From Sthenelais limicola (taxonomy: Eukaryota > Annelida > Polychaeta > Phyllodocida > Sigalionidae), in the NCBI GenBank assembly GCA_942159475.1, contig OW804097.1, positions 9,081,685-9,145,684 on the forward strand: a stretch of DNA of 64,000 nucleotides. The letters run 5' to 3'. Shown here piece by piece: positions 1 to 11,723 of the stretch (position 1 is its first letter; every line of letters begins with the position of its first letter). The position numbers and the translations under genes were made by a program. The notes under the pieces were generated by a model. It ran no database searches. It was not told the DNA's origin and worked only from the letters and a program-made list of their open reading frames with translations.

Positions 1-189
1 TCTTTCAAAAATAAAGATATCAAACCTTAAATATAGACATATTTAATAGCTGTCCCAATATTTACCATCATTAGAATCGGATTGATCCCACCTTTTCAAA
101 TATTATGATGGTATCTGTTTTGTCCCCAATCTGAAATGATATAAACGTGAAATAGGAAAAATAAAAAATATCCAAGACTTTTCTTTTTG

Positions 190-365
190 GAATATCCAAC
201 ACCTTTTTCCAACTTTCTTTTCCTTTTTGCCAATGTCCTTTTCCTTTTCGGATTATCATTTTCCTTTTAGGAATATACTTTTCCTTTTTGGAATATCATT
301 TTCTTTTTGGAATATCCTTTTCCTTTTCCGAATATCCAGTCCTTTTCCAAATATCCACTCCTTTT
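190..365. repeat. T-rich minisatellite, unit about 17-20 bp
   Basis: The core 'CTTTTCCTTTTNGGAATATC' recurs about nine times with small length changes. It is a tandem repeat with no coding value. The open frames across it are compositional artefacts. Confidence 0.7.
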
Positions 366-1633
366 CACCCAAATGTACCATGATGTATTCCTACCCCAAT
401 ATGACTGGGAGGGAGAAGGAGGGTGAGAGGGAGAGGGAGGGTGAGCAGTGGAGGGAGGGTGAGCGGCAGGGGAGAGGGAGAGAGGGAGAGAGAGATATGT
501 GTGTATGTGTTGCTATAGTGACCAGACTGGTCAGTGTGATCACTCATGCATGCAGCTGGTGGGCAGCAGTGTTTAGTGACTGTCTTGGGTGTGTTATGTA
601 ACACTGCTATACTAACACTCACTTGCCTACTCATGTCTCCTTTTGCATGGGTAGAAAAGGAGTGTACCGGGGAGGACATGGATGACCAAATCTTGACATA
701 GGTGTCAGAGCAGCCAGACATGGCTTTTCATGTAGAGGAAATAGGACATACCATAGGAGACATAGGAAAAAGGTGCAGTGACATACTTTTCTGTGGTGAT
801 AATCTAAGGGAAATAGTGGAAAAGGAGGCTGACATGGAGAAATCGCCACTGACATGGACTTTTTGTTCTGGAAATAGTAAAATCTGCCAGGCCATAGGAA
901 GTTAGTAGTTGGAAAAGAATTTGTAATATGAGAAATAGCTTGTACCACAGAGGAAAAGTCTGTACGGATGTCATCATTAGTACATATGTCTACTTTGGGA
1001 CGCAACAGTATCTCAAAATCCATTTGTTGCGACTTGATTAATTGCCAAGTTCTTATTGCAGGAAATGACATCACATCAAGTCGGATGCTTTTCTTAGACA
1101 TGCCGGATTTAAATCTAAATTACAACACTCTCTGAGTGTATTCTGTATTTTATTCATTCAATAAATCTGTCTGGTTAATAGTCCAGCGGAATCTCAGAAA
1201 AGCATGTTTCGCGGTACGGATGAAGTTTTATTGTTGATTCTGGTAATATAACATGTTCCGAACAAGAATCAGCCGAATGCCACTTTGTATCCCTTGGGGA
1301 AAATTTTTTACGGGCCAAAAACAAAATGGCTGCCGAGCGTCCAGGTTTGTGATCATCAATACCCCATAACTTCCTTATTATTGGTGCTAGAAACTTGATT
1401 TTTGTGTCTACACCTAGGTTTTCAGGGTCTAGGAACTCAATAATGAACAAAGATTGCCAATATCTATAATAGAAATTAACAAATTTGAACCTAAGATTAA
1501 GAAATTGCAAGAAAAATATGGAACTTTATTCAGCAACTCAACCCTTCATAGAAAATTAGTATGAAGGTATATATTCCCACCCTAGCATGCAACAGTAACC
1601 CTTATCAACTGTTCAGAACAAAACAAGCACTTT

Positions 1634-1757
1634 TAAGGCCCATTCACATTACAACGGCCGATTGATGTATGGCTGCAGCACAGCAAAATACACAATGCTA
1701 AAGTATTACAGCTGGCTTGGATCGGCTGGCTGGTCGTGTTAATGGGAATGGGCCTTA
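1634..1757. mobile_element. Short MITE with inverted ends (AAGGCCCATT...)
   Basis: The left end reads AAGGCCCATTCACATTA and the right end is its near-perfect reverse complement (TTAATGGGAATGGGCCTT). About 124 bp lie between the outer ends and there is no coding capacity. I did not find a clear target duplication. Confidence 0.6.
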
Positions 1758-3404
1758 TTAGACAAACGACACCTCCATACATATATACTGATTAGTCATA
1801 TCAATATATACAGAAAATTACATCACATATATGACTCTTGCAACATTTTCATCATCATGATGTGATGATATGGTTCTAGTGTGAATATTGTTACATTCTG
1901 CTCCAGCATGACAATTACAGAATTTGGAGCATATCATCCGGGCAACAATGCAACTACATGTACTAGTAAAAAATAAATGTATACATGTGCTGAAGCATGG
2001 TGGGGGACATTTATAAATCTGAACCAACACTGTCCCATAGACCACCCCCTGTTGCTAAAGAGTGGTCTACAGGTAGAAAAATACTTTCGAGAATCTGATC
2101 AAATCTCCTCTAAATTGATATAAACATAGGACTGCATGGCAGACAATAGTGGGTACAGTAAACATGCTTAGTGGAGTGGTGGGGGACTTTGGTGGCAGAG
2201 ACCTTAATTTTGGAGCACTTGATATATTTGGGCTTGACATTTTGGTCAACAAGACATCATTACATGTCTGAGGCATGTCTCAATCATGTGTTCAGTTATA
2301 GCACATGGATATGAGTAATGCTGCTTCACATACCAAATCATTCCTACCATCATCTTTAATTCCCAATGACTTCACTGACATTCCAGGGCTTCTCCAGTGC
2401 TGTTACTAAGACTGTTGTTACCAATACAATAAAAATGGGAAATAGTGTCACAACCACTGCATGCATGGAATCCTGGGAGGTAGTCTGTGATGAACCATAT
2501 TTGCTTTCCATAGCCTTTATGTGTATTACACATCATCCAGCAATGGGGCTCTCCAGCACACAACAATTTAGTTAATTCTTAATTGTAGAAGTATATGAAA
2601 AGTGAAAAAACATTGACCAGTGTCATCACAAAATAGAGAGATGCTAGCAGCAAGAAATACCAATTGATTCACTAAGATCATGTCAGCCTCCTAAGCCTCC
2701 TCATATTGCATAGCTCATTCCATGGTGGTTCTTCCATTATTTCTGATTGCTACTGGAACTGGTCATTCAGATGTGATAACTAGTTCAGTCTTACTAACTA
2801 GATTATCAATGAGATATTTAGTGACCAACGGTTTTTTTTTGTGTGGCATTCAGAACTACTTTCTGGGCTGGTGGAGGTGTATGTATCAATAAATATATTT
2901 GCAGCTAGTGTTTTTGCCAGTTGGATCTAGTTGCATCTTTCGTGCTTGTTGGTGGATATCTATCAAGGATGAAATGTACACAGCACTTGTGAAGATGATT
3001 GTGGGCCATACATTCTCTAGGGCTACTCATAGAAACATTCATTTGTGATATCTAGCATAGGCAAACCTGTGTATATAACTGTATCATCCCTTCACTTATC
3101 TCATGGCTAAACTGAAACTGTAATTGAACTTTCCTTCTTTAATTACCCTTTAAGGACGGGAGGCAGTTTACACACCTTTGGGGCTTCAGGAAGTGCTTCT
3201 TTACTCCAAATTCACTTTCCAGCATTTATGTATGTTAGTTATGACATCATCATTATTGTCCCCATGACAACCTACTTATTCAAATATTTTTTATGTGATT
3301 CTTATGTGTTTGTTTGCTGATACTTCAAATTTCAGAAGGATCTGTTCTTTTTTTGTTATGGCGCTTTCTATCAATATCAAACAATGTCAGACACCAATGC
3401 CTAG

Positions 3405-3485
3405 ACTGCATAAATGCAGCCTCCCGTCGGACCTCAATGGAGATTGTGGGCTGCATTTATGCAGCCTCCCATCCTCGATGGGTTA
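3405..3485. repeat. Short duplicated 'TGCAGCCTCCC' repeat
   Basis: The motif CATAAATGCAGCCTCCC, or its close variant ATTTATGCAGCCTCCC, occurs twice about 47 bp apart. The DNA between the copies contains partly complementary sequence. No function can be assigned. Confidence 0.45.
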
Positions 3486-4114
3486 GGAAGTTTTTTCACT
3501 GTGAATCAATTTTTAGTGGTTATAGTCCGGAGGCAGAACCCCATTTTTGGGCTGAACCTTGCGTTTTGGTCCATACAATGTATTTTGATTGATTCTAGAT
3601 CTCCAGAAGTAAAAAGTCATTTGATTAATTGACTTCAGACAAATCTGTGATTACAAAATCAAATCAGTCAGCCCCATTTGTACCAAGATCGAATCACTGC
3701 TCATATGCAATTGTTATATATTATACAGTTGTTATTATATTGGATATAATGGTGTTAATTCTTTTAAGGACAGGTAATAAGAGCCACTGTTACTTGTAAA
3801 GGAGGGAATATATATACTTGCCTACTGTATTTCTATAAAGGTTTGAGTTGCTGAATAAAGTTTGGTAGGTAACTGTTGGTTGGAATGAATTTGAACTGAA
3901 TTTTGAACCTGATTTTCGTCTTGAATCTGGGTTATTTTAGGGGATTGGTGAAGATTAATTGTACATTTTCTGAAGGCTTGACCCTCTTATATAATCGACG
4001 ATGCAGGTTCTGTGAAAAATGGGGATCCTAAATTATCTCTCTCGGACGAAAAATTTGATTTTAGGGAAATTAGTAGAGCTGACGTAGAAGTAGCATATGA
4101 ATATGGACATTAGA

Positions 4115-4240
4115 AAATTGATAAATACACCATGCTGAACATGACATGTTTTCTATAGATTTTAGACTGTACCATTAGTCCCATAATTCCATGCGAATCA
4201 AGATTCAAAATGGCGGCTATGCAACTCCCCTATTGTAGCC
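4115..4240 (-). mobile_element. MITE end fragment ('AATAGGGGAGTTGCAT' family)
   Basis: This 125-bp stretch is the reverse complement, with scattered differences, of 26004-26130. Both contain the CAACTCCCCTATTG / CAATAGGGGA end and the CCGCCATTTTGAATCTTGATTCG block. It is therefore one end of a dispersed element whose second copy hosts the nested foldback at 26-28 kb. Confidence 0.65.
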
Positions 4241-5329
4241 AACAATGACACAAGAGAAGTGGAGAGAGATGGCGAAGAAATCTAGAAGATCAAGAAGCAA
4301 CTGGTAAAGGAAGTCAAATCAGAAGAGCTGCAGCATATGATGATATTTGTGCGCCAGTATTAAAACCTCTCGATTTATCAGTGTCCAATTTGAGCCTGGT
4401 GGCTAAAATTTGTTGAGAATTTAAATCACCAGCTCATGAGATAATAATAGCATAAACAATAATAATAATTGTTCACACCTCCCTGTTGAATATTTTGGAG
4501 TGCGTACTGTAGGCTTTCTTTGATCAATCTTTCAAAAAGGGTAAAAAAACTACAAAAATTTCAAGAAACAAAAAATTAATTATTAAATGGTGAGTTTGAT
4601 CTAATTATTCGGATGGGGTTGTTCATACCATGTGGATAAAAGTGTGACTATGTTTTAATGACCAAATAAGGAAAGTGTGAAAATAATACTCGGATATTAG
4701 CATTGTAGAAACTGCAGTGGCAGGATATTGTGAATAAGTAATGGATTTGTAAAAAAAAAAATATATATAAAAAATGGACAAATAACACACAGTAGTTCAC
4801 TAATATTAAAATAAAATATTTAATTTTAGCATGGCATAAAAGTTAAAAGTTACATCTAGATCAAAATGGTATCATCGGAAAAGGGTGCTTCTACGGTATC
4901 CGCAGTTCTTACTGAACATCCTCAATTCTGATAGCTGGGCTTTATTTAACACCATCTGATTTTATTTGATTGTTCCTTCATAAGCGTTAGGCTAGTATTT
5001 GTTTGTATCTGGGTAGTTAAGTCTTTTTATATAGTTTTAGTTTCATTAAGCTGAAAACCTGGTGAATTTAGATATAATTATGGAGCTCTAGTTGTTCTTT
5101 GCCAGACTTCTATAATGTATTTGCCTCATTGTGCAAATACTTTGTTGGCCTCTGAACAGATGCTTCTATTGCCAAGGAGGACTCTGATTGGCCCACCAGC
5201 CACACAAACGTAGCTCCTCGTCACTAGTCACCTCCTTGCACATAAAATAGTATTGGTGAAAGTAGTATTTTGATTTTTCTGAGATCCGCTGCATCTCTAA
5301 CACTCTTCATAATGGGTACATATGGGTAA

Positions 5330-5640
5330 AATTCGACACGATTGACACGCGACACGGCCGCTAAATCACGGGCGACACGGCGACACGGTCCCCTTAACGT
5401 GCGACACACATAGCTTCCAAAAAGCTGATAAAATTTGACATGAGACATTCAGAAATGTATTAAAAATCGACATGAGACACAGTGATTTATTTAACAGGTG
5501 ACACACGACATTGTATCAACCGTTAATACTAATTAATGTATTGCTTAAAAAGTGACACGAGACATCATTGAATTGTTTTAAAATGTGACATGGGACATGG
5601 AAAAAATTCTTATCATGTGACACTCAGACACAGTCATAAA
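5330..5640. repeat. Degenerate 'GTGACACGAGACA' tandem tract
   Basis: Variants of GACACGCGACACG and GTGACATGGGACATGG recur irregularly for about 300 bp. This looks like an old, decayed minisatellite. No coding potential is visible. Confidence 0.55.
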
Positions 5641-5992
5641 ATATGGGACCCATATATACCCCTTTCATAGTAAGTCTAACTAAACATACTTTATGTCAAA
5701 TGTCAATTACCTTTCCAATGATGTCACTTTAACACTAAGGTTACAAAAAGCAATCATAAAGCTGAACATGAGTGTCATGTAAAACATTATCAGATCCCCA
5801 ATGTTGATATTAACCATACAAATTTGGTTATTCATGAGCAATGATTCATACAAAATAACAACCTACTATACTACTACTACTACTACTACTATACTGTCAG
5901 AATAAGTCCGACAAAATGAATTAGTTTGGAGGACTTTGTTCACTTGAAGTTAAGCATTCTTTAAGAGACATTTGATCAGACTAGTCTCATTG

Positions 5993-7018
5993 TCAGTTCC
6001 TGAGTTCTTTTTCTTCCCTATCAATGGCAACCACAGCAGGAAGAGTCTTCCCCCCAATATCGCCTGTTTGTTGTGGCCCTCTGGCATCACTGACTTCACT
6101 TCCTGACAAAGTCTGAAGTTGTGTCCCTTCCTCTTCATCCAGTGGTGCCACAATGTTTGTTTGCCTTCTTCTTCTGCATCTGTTGCAGGCAAAGAGAGCG
6201 CAGAGTTCTTGCCGGTACAATGTGCCGCTTACTCCATAGAAAATTACATTAAATATGAAGTTGAACATGAATAGCATATTACATACATTTAATATGTTAA
6301 CTTGGTGGATTGTGTACCTTACTATGTCAAACTCACGTAGAAGCCATGAGATATTTAAAGGCACTGTAAGGATGCTAAAGCCCAGGCTGTTAATCAGAAC
6401 CATGATTGTCACGCCTCTGGCTTTTCTCTCCACTTGAGAAACTTCACTTTTTTCCCATAGTTTCCTTATAATCAGCAAGGCACAGATCAGGATTACTATG
6501 GGTGGGGTGAAGGCAAAGAAGATTCTCCATATGTTATGGTAGAGCTGCTCAAAGGGTGATCTTAACAATTTAAGAATAGGAAGTATGCCAACTATAATAG
6601 CAGCAAATACATATCCACATATACAGATTATCCAGGCTCTTCTCTTAGTAGCGATGATCCTTACATGCAGCGGTTTCCACACCGCTATGGTTCTCTCTAC
6701 ACTGATACACACTATCATCCAGTAGCTGATGATGATGGAGTAATAATTTAGAGCTTCACTAACCATGTAAAGTAGAGCCAAGTCATCAAAGGTCCCAGGA
6801 AAATAATACCTAAGGAGCCTAGTTTGAAATATAGAATACCATATGAATACACAAATATCAGCGATAGCGAGGTTCCTCAGGAAGATGGAGAGGGTGAGGT
6901 TGGAGAAAACTGGACGCGAGAACACCAAGAAGTTGATAATATTTCCTGGTACACCAACAATAAGTCCAAGGAGAATTATACAAAACATTAAAGGAAATAT
7001 AATTTCATAGTCCTCCAT
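5993..7018 (-). CDS. Rhodopsin-like (class A) G-protein-coupled receptor, orphan peptide-receptor type
   Basis: Single-exon frame of 341 codons. I place the start at the ATG at 7018 because the open frame further upstream contains no other ATG. Seven hydrophobic segments are visible. TM1 has VPGN; TM2 has LRNLAIAD with the conserved Asp; the end of TM3 reads CISVERTIAVWKP, so DRY is replaced by ERT; TM4 has the conserved Trp in RRAWII. The TM6 region has FSILTVP where CWxP is usual. TM7 ends NVIFY instead of NPxxY. The extracellular end of TM3 lacks the usual disulphide Cys. The C-tail begins with CNRCRRRR and is acidic and polar after that. The layout resembles the divergent FMRFamide/peptide-type receptors expanded in invertebrates; the ligand is unknown. 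The full seven-helix frame with no stop argues for a functional intronless gene. An upstream 5'UTR exon cannot be excluded. Confidence 0.85.
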   Translation of the reverse strand: MEDYEIIFPLMFCIILLGLIVGVPGNIINFLVFSRPVFSNLTLSIFLRNLAIADICVFIWYSIFQTRLLRYYFPGTFDDLALLYMVSEALNYYSIIISYWMIVCISVERTIAVWKPLHVRIIATKRRAWIICICGYVFAAIIVGILPILKLLRSPFEQLYHNIWRIFFAFTPPIVILICALLIIRKLWEKSEVSQVERKARGVTIMVLINSLGFSILTVPLNISWLLREFDIVRYTIHQVNILNVCNMLFMFNFIFNVIFYGVSGTLYRQELCALFACNRCRRRRQTNIVAPLDEEEGTQLQTLSGSEVSDARGPQQTGDIGGKTLPAVVAIDREEKELRN

Positions 7019-7049
7019 TTTGTTACAGTTTACAGATTTACTCAGCAAT

Positions 7050-7125
7050 GAAGTATATATATGTGGTCTGGTAGGTAACTGTTGGTTGGAATGAAGTATA
7101 TGTGGTCTGGTAGGTAACTGTAGTA
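7050..7125. repeat. Tandem 'GTGGTCTGGTAGGTAACTG' pair just 5' of the GPCR
   Basis: The string TGTGGTCTGGTAGGTAACTG occurs twice here, immediately upstream of the receptor start. GGTAGGTAACTGTTGGTTGG also occurs at about 3864, where it precedes a MITE fragment. The repeat may mark the edge of an older insertion or of the segment that carried the intronless receptor. Confidence 0.5.
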
Positions 7126-7644
7126 AGACAAATAAGTTGTATTGTGTACGTGAGTCCCTGGATACCCTGGATTGTCCTGTGTGTCTGTGTAAGTCAGACC
7201 AGGCTGTGTCACACTATCACTAATCGTGGGATGAGACCAGGCAGTGGTATCCGTGTGAGTGACCTGTCAGTCAGAGTCAGAGTGATGTACAGCACTTGTT
7301 GGGTGAGAACAAAAGAGTCTGTACCAAATTTGTTTCAACAAATTTTAACGTCTGCACTTTGTTCCAGGCAGAATTACTACAAATTAGGCAATGGAGGCAG
7401 CCTCTAATTTACTTTTATTGTTTTCATTCAGGGTAGTATCACTATCTTGTTCTTTTAAGAGATTCTTTTAAAGAAATCTTATTCAAGAGTATTATCATTT
7501 CATTATTATGTCATTCAAGAAATAGTTCAGGGAAGCCCAGAGCAAGAAATCCCTGCTGAGCGTTTTGCTGAGTAAAAGCAGGTTGATTGGTGGTGATCAA
7601 AGTGTGCTGGACATGCAGGTCTGTTAATTGCTTTTTATGGGTGA

Positions 7645-7869
7645 AGTCACAAGAAAATGTAAAATTCACCTTCACCGATTCTCTGAAATAACCCAAATTT
7701 CAGACGAAAATAAAGTCTAAAATACAGTTCAACCTAACCAAAGAAATTGCTAGAATCAATGCAATACTCAAATTTACCTAGTAGGCTATTGACCAAATTG
7801 CAGCCTAATTTAGCAGACTTTACTAAATGTGTACAGCTGCAATTGTACATTTTTCTGACAATCTGACCG
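7645..7869. mobile_element. MITE family A copy (degenerate)
   Basis: This copy matches the family consensus along its length: ACCTTCACCGATTCTCT, TTTCAGACGAAAATAAAG, CCTAATTTAGCAGA, and the right end TTGTACATTTTTCTGACAATCTGACC. The left terminal repeat is eroded. Confidence 0.7.
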
Positions 7870-8472
7870 TTATACAAAAGCTGGTACAAAGTTATGACAT
7901 CCGTTTTGCCCTACAAATTATATTTTTTCCCTTATCTGTTGGTTGTTGTTAATTAACTGTAAACCCCCTATTTGTTTAGATCCTAGATAATTATAATCTG
8001 AACAGACTGTCTGAACACTTGAACATATCTAAAATTATATCAATAATATATCTGAGATCTTATTTTTGGGGTATATGTGGCAAAGAAAAGCACCAAAAGA
8101 ACCAACCCAAACATTTGTATGAACCAAAAGTGTCTGTTTCCATGTCCAGACTCACATATATGAAGCTGCGTCCGATACTGCATGTCTCCTGTTTAAATCA
8201 CGGAAACAGTTTAAACTGCACTATCAGCACTTTTGTGCACTCAGTTAATTGTGATCAAATGAAAAACTTTATTTTTATTTCTTGTCTAACTCTAGATCTT
8301 TATTCAGCCTAGAAACAAGTGGACATGTTCAGTTATGTTTTATAATAGATGTTTTGCAAACAAAATCAAGCGTCTGATCTTCATGCATGTGTAAAATATG
8401 TTTTGTATAAAGTATCACAGAATGATTGTATTCTCAACAATCTTCACTTAGCACTTATTGGACGAGTTGACG

Positions 8473-8533
8473 CATGGCGCGTAAATAAAGAATAAGATCA
8501 GAGATCGAGTTCTTTATTTACGCGTCCATGTGG
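8473..8533. repeat. Short hairpin with GCGTAAATAAAGAA stem
   Basis: GCGCGTAAATAAAGAA is followed about 20 bases later by its reverse complement TTCTTTATTTACGCG. The stem is about 14-15 bp. It may be the core of a tiny MITE or a chance inverted repeat. No gene context explains it. Confidence 0.5.
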
Positions 8534-11204
8534 AAACGAGTCCTATATGTTGATTATTATACATGCCTAATTTTGCATGTAAAACATGCTTAATTAAAAA
8601 GATAATAATATAATTTAACATATCTGGTTTGTTACAAAAGGAATTTAACTAGAAACAGTTGAAACGCTCGAGGAAGAAAGCACTCGCACCAGCAAAATTG
8701 CATCGGCAACCTTGTGTCATCGTGACAACACGCCGGTAATGTACTAGTCCATTACCGTGTTACAAGTAATGAACGGCCGTCGGCGCCTCGATATTGAATG
8801 CGTGTATAATACCAGATAATGTATACAATTCAGTAAACTAGTCTATACCACACATTTGATACAGATGATCAGGTGCAATACGATGGAAACAATGTCTACA
8901 TTTCATCAATGCTTAACAGATGTCAGAATATTGTTGAACATTTCATATACTTTTATTCAAATTAAATTATGCTTTGTAGGCGTCTGTCAAATTATTAGCT
9001 TCTAATCATTCTTTTTATTAGTCTAAATACATAATAGGCTACCGTTTCGTTTTTATTTATTAGTGGCCTATATGAATAATATTAAAAAAACTTTTTCTGG
9101 ATTTTCCATTTCCGTGAGTGCCAACATTCCATTGCGAACATGATTCTCTTGGCCGTTTTTCGTTCTAGATTCACTATACCCCAGATATTTGCATTGTTTA
9201 CTTTTGGAGTGCACTGTAAATGTAACATTCTAAGCATATCTTGCTAAATTATAACCTCTCTTATATCTTTAAAGTTGCTAGTTGGTAGGGTTAATAACTG
9301 TTTTATTTCTAACTTAAAGTGGCGCTCTCAGCCTCAATAGAATACCCAAGATTTTCTTTTTATTCCCTTCTTTTTAACCCATTTAAGTCAGATTCATTTT
9401 TTAACCCATTTAAGCCAAGTCCTTTCCCTTACCAGCAGCCGTTGTCTCAGCCAATTTAACTTCAAATTCTCGTATAAATATATACAGGAGCAACCTATTG
9501 ATAAACTGAGCAACTCTTGTATAAGCATAATACAGGAGCAGACTATTGAGTCCAATAAATCATAATATTTATGAGTGCACTTGGTAGAATTTCTTTCATC
9601 CTCATAGCTGGGAACACAGCTCTAGCTAATCACTAATCACCTCAGTCATGATTAACTAAAGTATATAGTTGTATTTTCATTTAGGTCCTCCATTATTGCA
9701 GCTAAAAATAAAGGATTATGGAGTACTCAGCCTAGATATAAGCTTCATTCCAAGCTTAAATCATTAAATCACTTATGAACAGTTTTCAGGATGTTATACA
9801 CATTGAGGAGGATATAGTTCAATATTATATCAGTGACTATAGCCCTTTTATGGGAACATTTGACCTGGGACGATAGATGTTTAGTAAAATCCTGTAAATG
9901 TTTTTGTTTGATCCTTGGTCTGTTTGTACATGCTTTATTAGGGAGATCCTGCCGACACTACGCATCTGAACGTATGCAAATTGTGACATGTTGACCTACT
10001 TGTTGCGTTTAGGTTGGCGTTCCTCGAGATACGTCGGCTGCAGGATATCCCTATCATTATATAAATTAAAATGGCCGTATCTGAATGTTTGTTTCTCCAC
10101 CACGAGACAAACACTTGATTTTATTCAAATTTCAACTGACTTCTTTACCAAGTTGGCTTTTTATATAAATTTTATTTCCTTAGAAAAAGGTTTACAGTTT
10201 CTGCTATAAGCAGTTCTTCCAACCATAACTATAACTAACTGAAGACTAATCTGAAGATTTTCACTTAATATTTTTGTCTAATTTTAAGCGCATAATAAAT
10301 ATAGAATGGAACTCGCCGCTCACAATAGAAAATTTATCAAACTTGATAAATTGATGAATCAAATTCAACAAATTTTCTTTCACTGGTGGCTTGTTCAATT
10401 CTCTCTATATATAGTAAAGTCACATTTTCAACCAAACATTTATTGTCTATGTCCTTACATAAATACATAATAAACATTGATGATTAGAACACTGAGGCTT
10501 GCAGCAGCCCCCAAACAGATGTAAACAACCACAGAACAGTGCGAGCATGAATGAATGGTGAATCTTGGTGCAAGTAAACATTGCAAGTGTAATTTTGGTT
10601 AATGTGGAAAATGATCTGTAATAAGATTTGGATTTACATCAAGATGAACATGGAAAATGTGTGAATTCTGGATGACATTCTCATAGGTTGGAAGAGAATT
10701 AACAAAATAAGAAAGTCTTACTTTTTTTTTTACAGGAATTGCTGATTAAAGTTATGCCAAGTTAACCATGTTACAACTGAATCTGAACTCTCAAATACTG
10801 TGTTCACTTCTGTACAGATACTGCTTGTAGTATAGTAATAAATAGTGTGTAAATACTCCTAGTCATATAGTAATAAATTCACTCTGTACTATTGAGTACA
10901 TGCCTTCACCTTCACAGCAGGCACAACTATAAAGTCAGGCATGCAGAGAGCTGACCCTAGCTTAAGGTATCAAGCGCCCCAAATTACCAAGAGTACTATT
11001 CTGTAACCAGTACATTTGACATTTCATCTTTAACTTTGATGCATGATGTTCATAATATTTGATTCCCATGCTTCCATGACCAGAGCCAAGTGTTTGTTTA
11101 TGAAGAGTGTGTTCACAACCCTGCAGCTGGTTTGTGATGGGCTTGCGCTGCCTTAATAATTACTGTCATGAACCCAATCAGCTTTTCTGCTAAATTCAGT
11201 CTGT

Positions 11205-11480
11205 ATTAGCCTCCCACCCCCCTGTATCACCCTAGTCTGTATTACACCCATCCTGTATTAACACCCACCTGTATTAACCCCCCCTCCCTGTATCACCCCA
11301 GTCTGTATTACCCCCATCCTATATTAACCCCATCCTGTATCACCCGGTCTGTATTAACCCATCCTGTATTACCCCCAGTCTGTATTAACCCCCTCATGTA
11401 TCACCCCAGTCTGTATTAACCCATCCTATATTACCCCTAGCCTGTATCACCAATCTTGTATTACCCCAGCCTATATTACC
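11205..11480. repeat. Minisatellite 'CCTGTATTAACCCC'
   Basis: About eighteen variants of CTGTATTA(A)CCC or CTGTATCACCC occur in a row, with a unit of 14-17 bp. It is non-coding. Confidence 0.7.
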
Positions 11481-11723
11481 CATACAAATTTAAGGGGCCT
11501 AGCTGTAGAAACAACTGAGCAAAATCCTCCATTAATTTGGTTAAATGGCTTTTAGGTGGGTAGCAAAAGAAGATTAAAAGTAGAAGTAAATAATTGTTTT
11601 TGATCGATGATAGGAGAGAAGTTTCTTTTTGCGGGGTGTAATACAAGGCCCATATCACAGCAGGGTGTGATTATAACCCCCACAACATTATGCTGCATAT
11701 TAGCTCAAAGATTAGTAATGGTG

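Larger units (their letters stand above)
1..5992. other. Intergenic, repeat-bearing, no gene recognised
   Basis: I find no convincing coding exon here. Open frames are short, have no recognisable domain and overlap repeats. Visible contents are: a fragment of the 'GTCGCAAAA' MITE family near 60-115; a T-rich minisatellite at 190-365; a purine-rich stretch at 405-500; a small MITE at 1634-1757; a foldback at 3405-3485; a fragment of the 235-bp MITE family at about 3895-3992; one end of another MITE at 4115-4240; a degenerate GACAC-type tandem tract at 5330-5640; and a (CTA)n microsatellite at 5870-5892. Confidence 0.6.
7019..11723. other. Non-coding stretch between the GPCR and the minus-strand gene
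   Basis: I see no supportable exon. The region holds a 235-bp-family MITE at 7645-7869 with degraded ends, a short perfect-stem hairpin at 8473-8533, and a CTGTATTA-type minisatellite at 11205-11480. The rest is AT-rich unique-looking sequence with only short chance frames. Confidence 0.55.
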
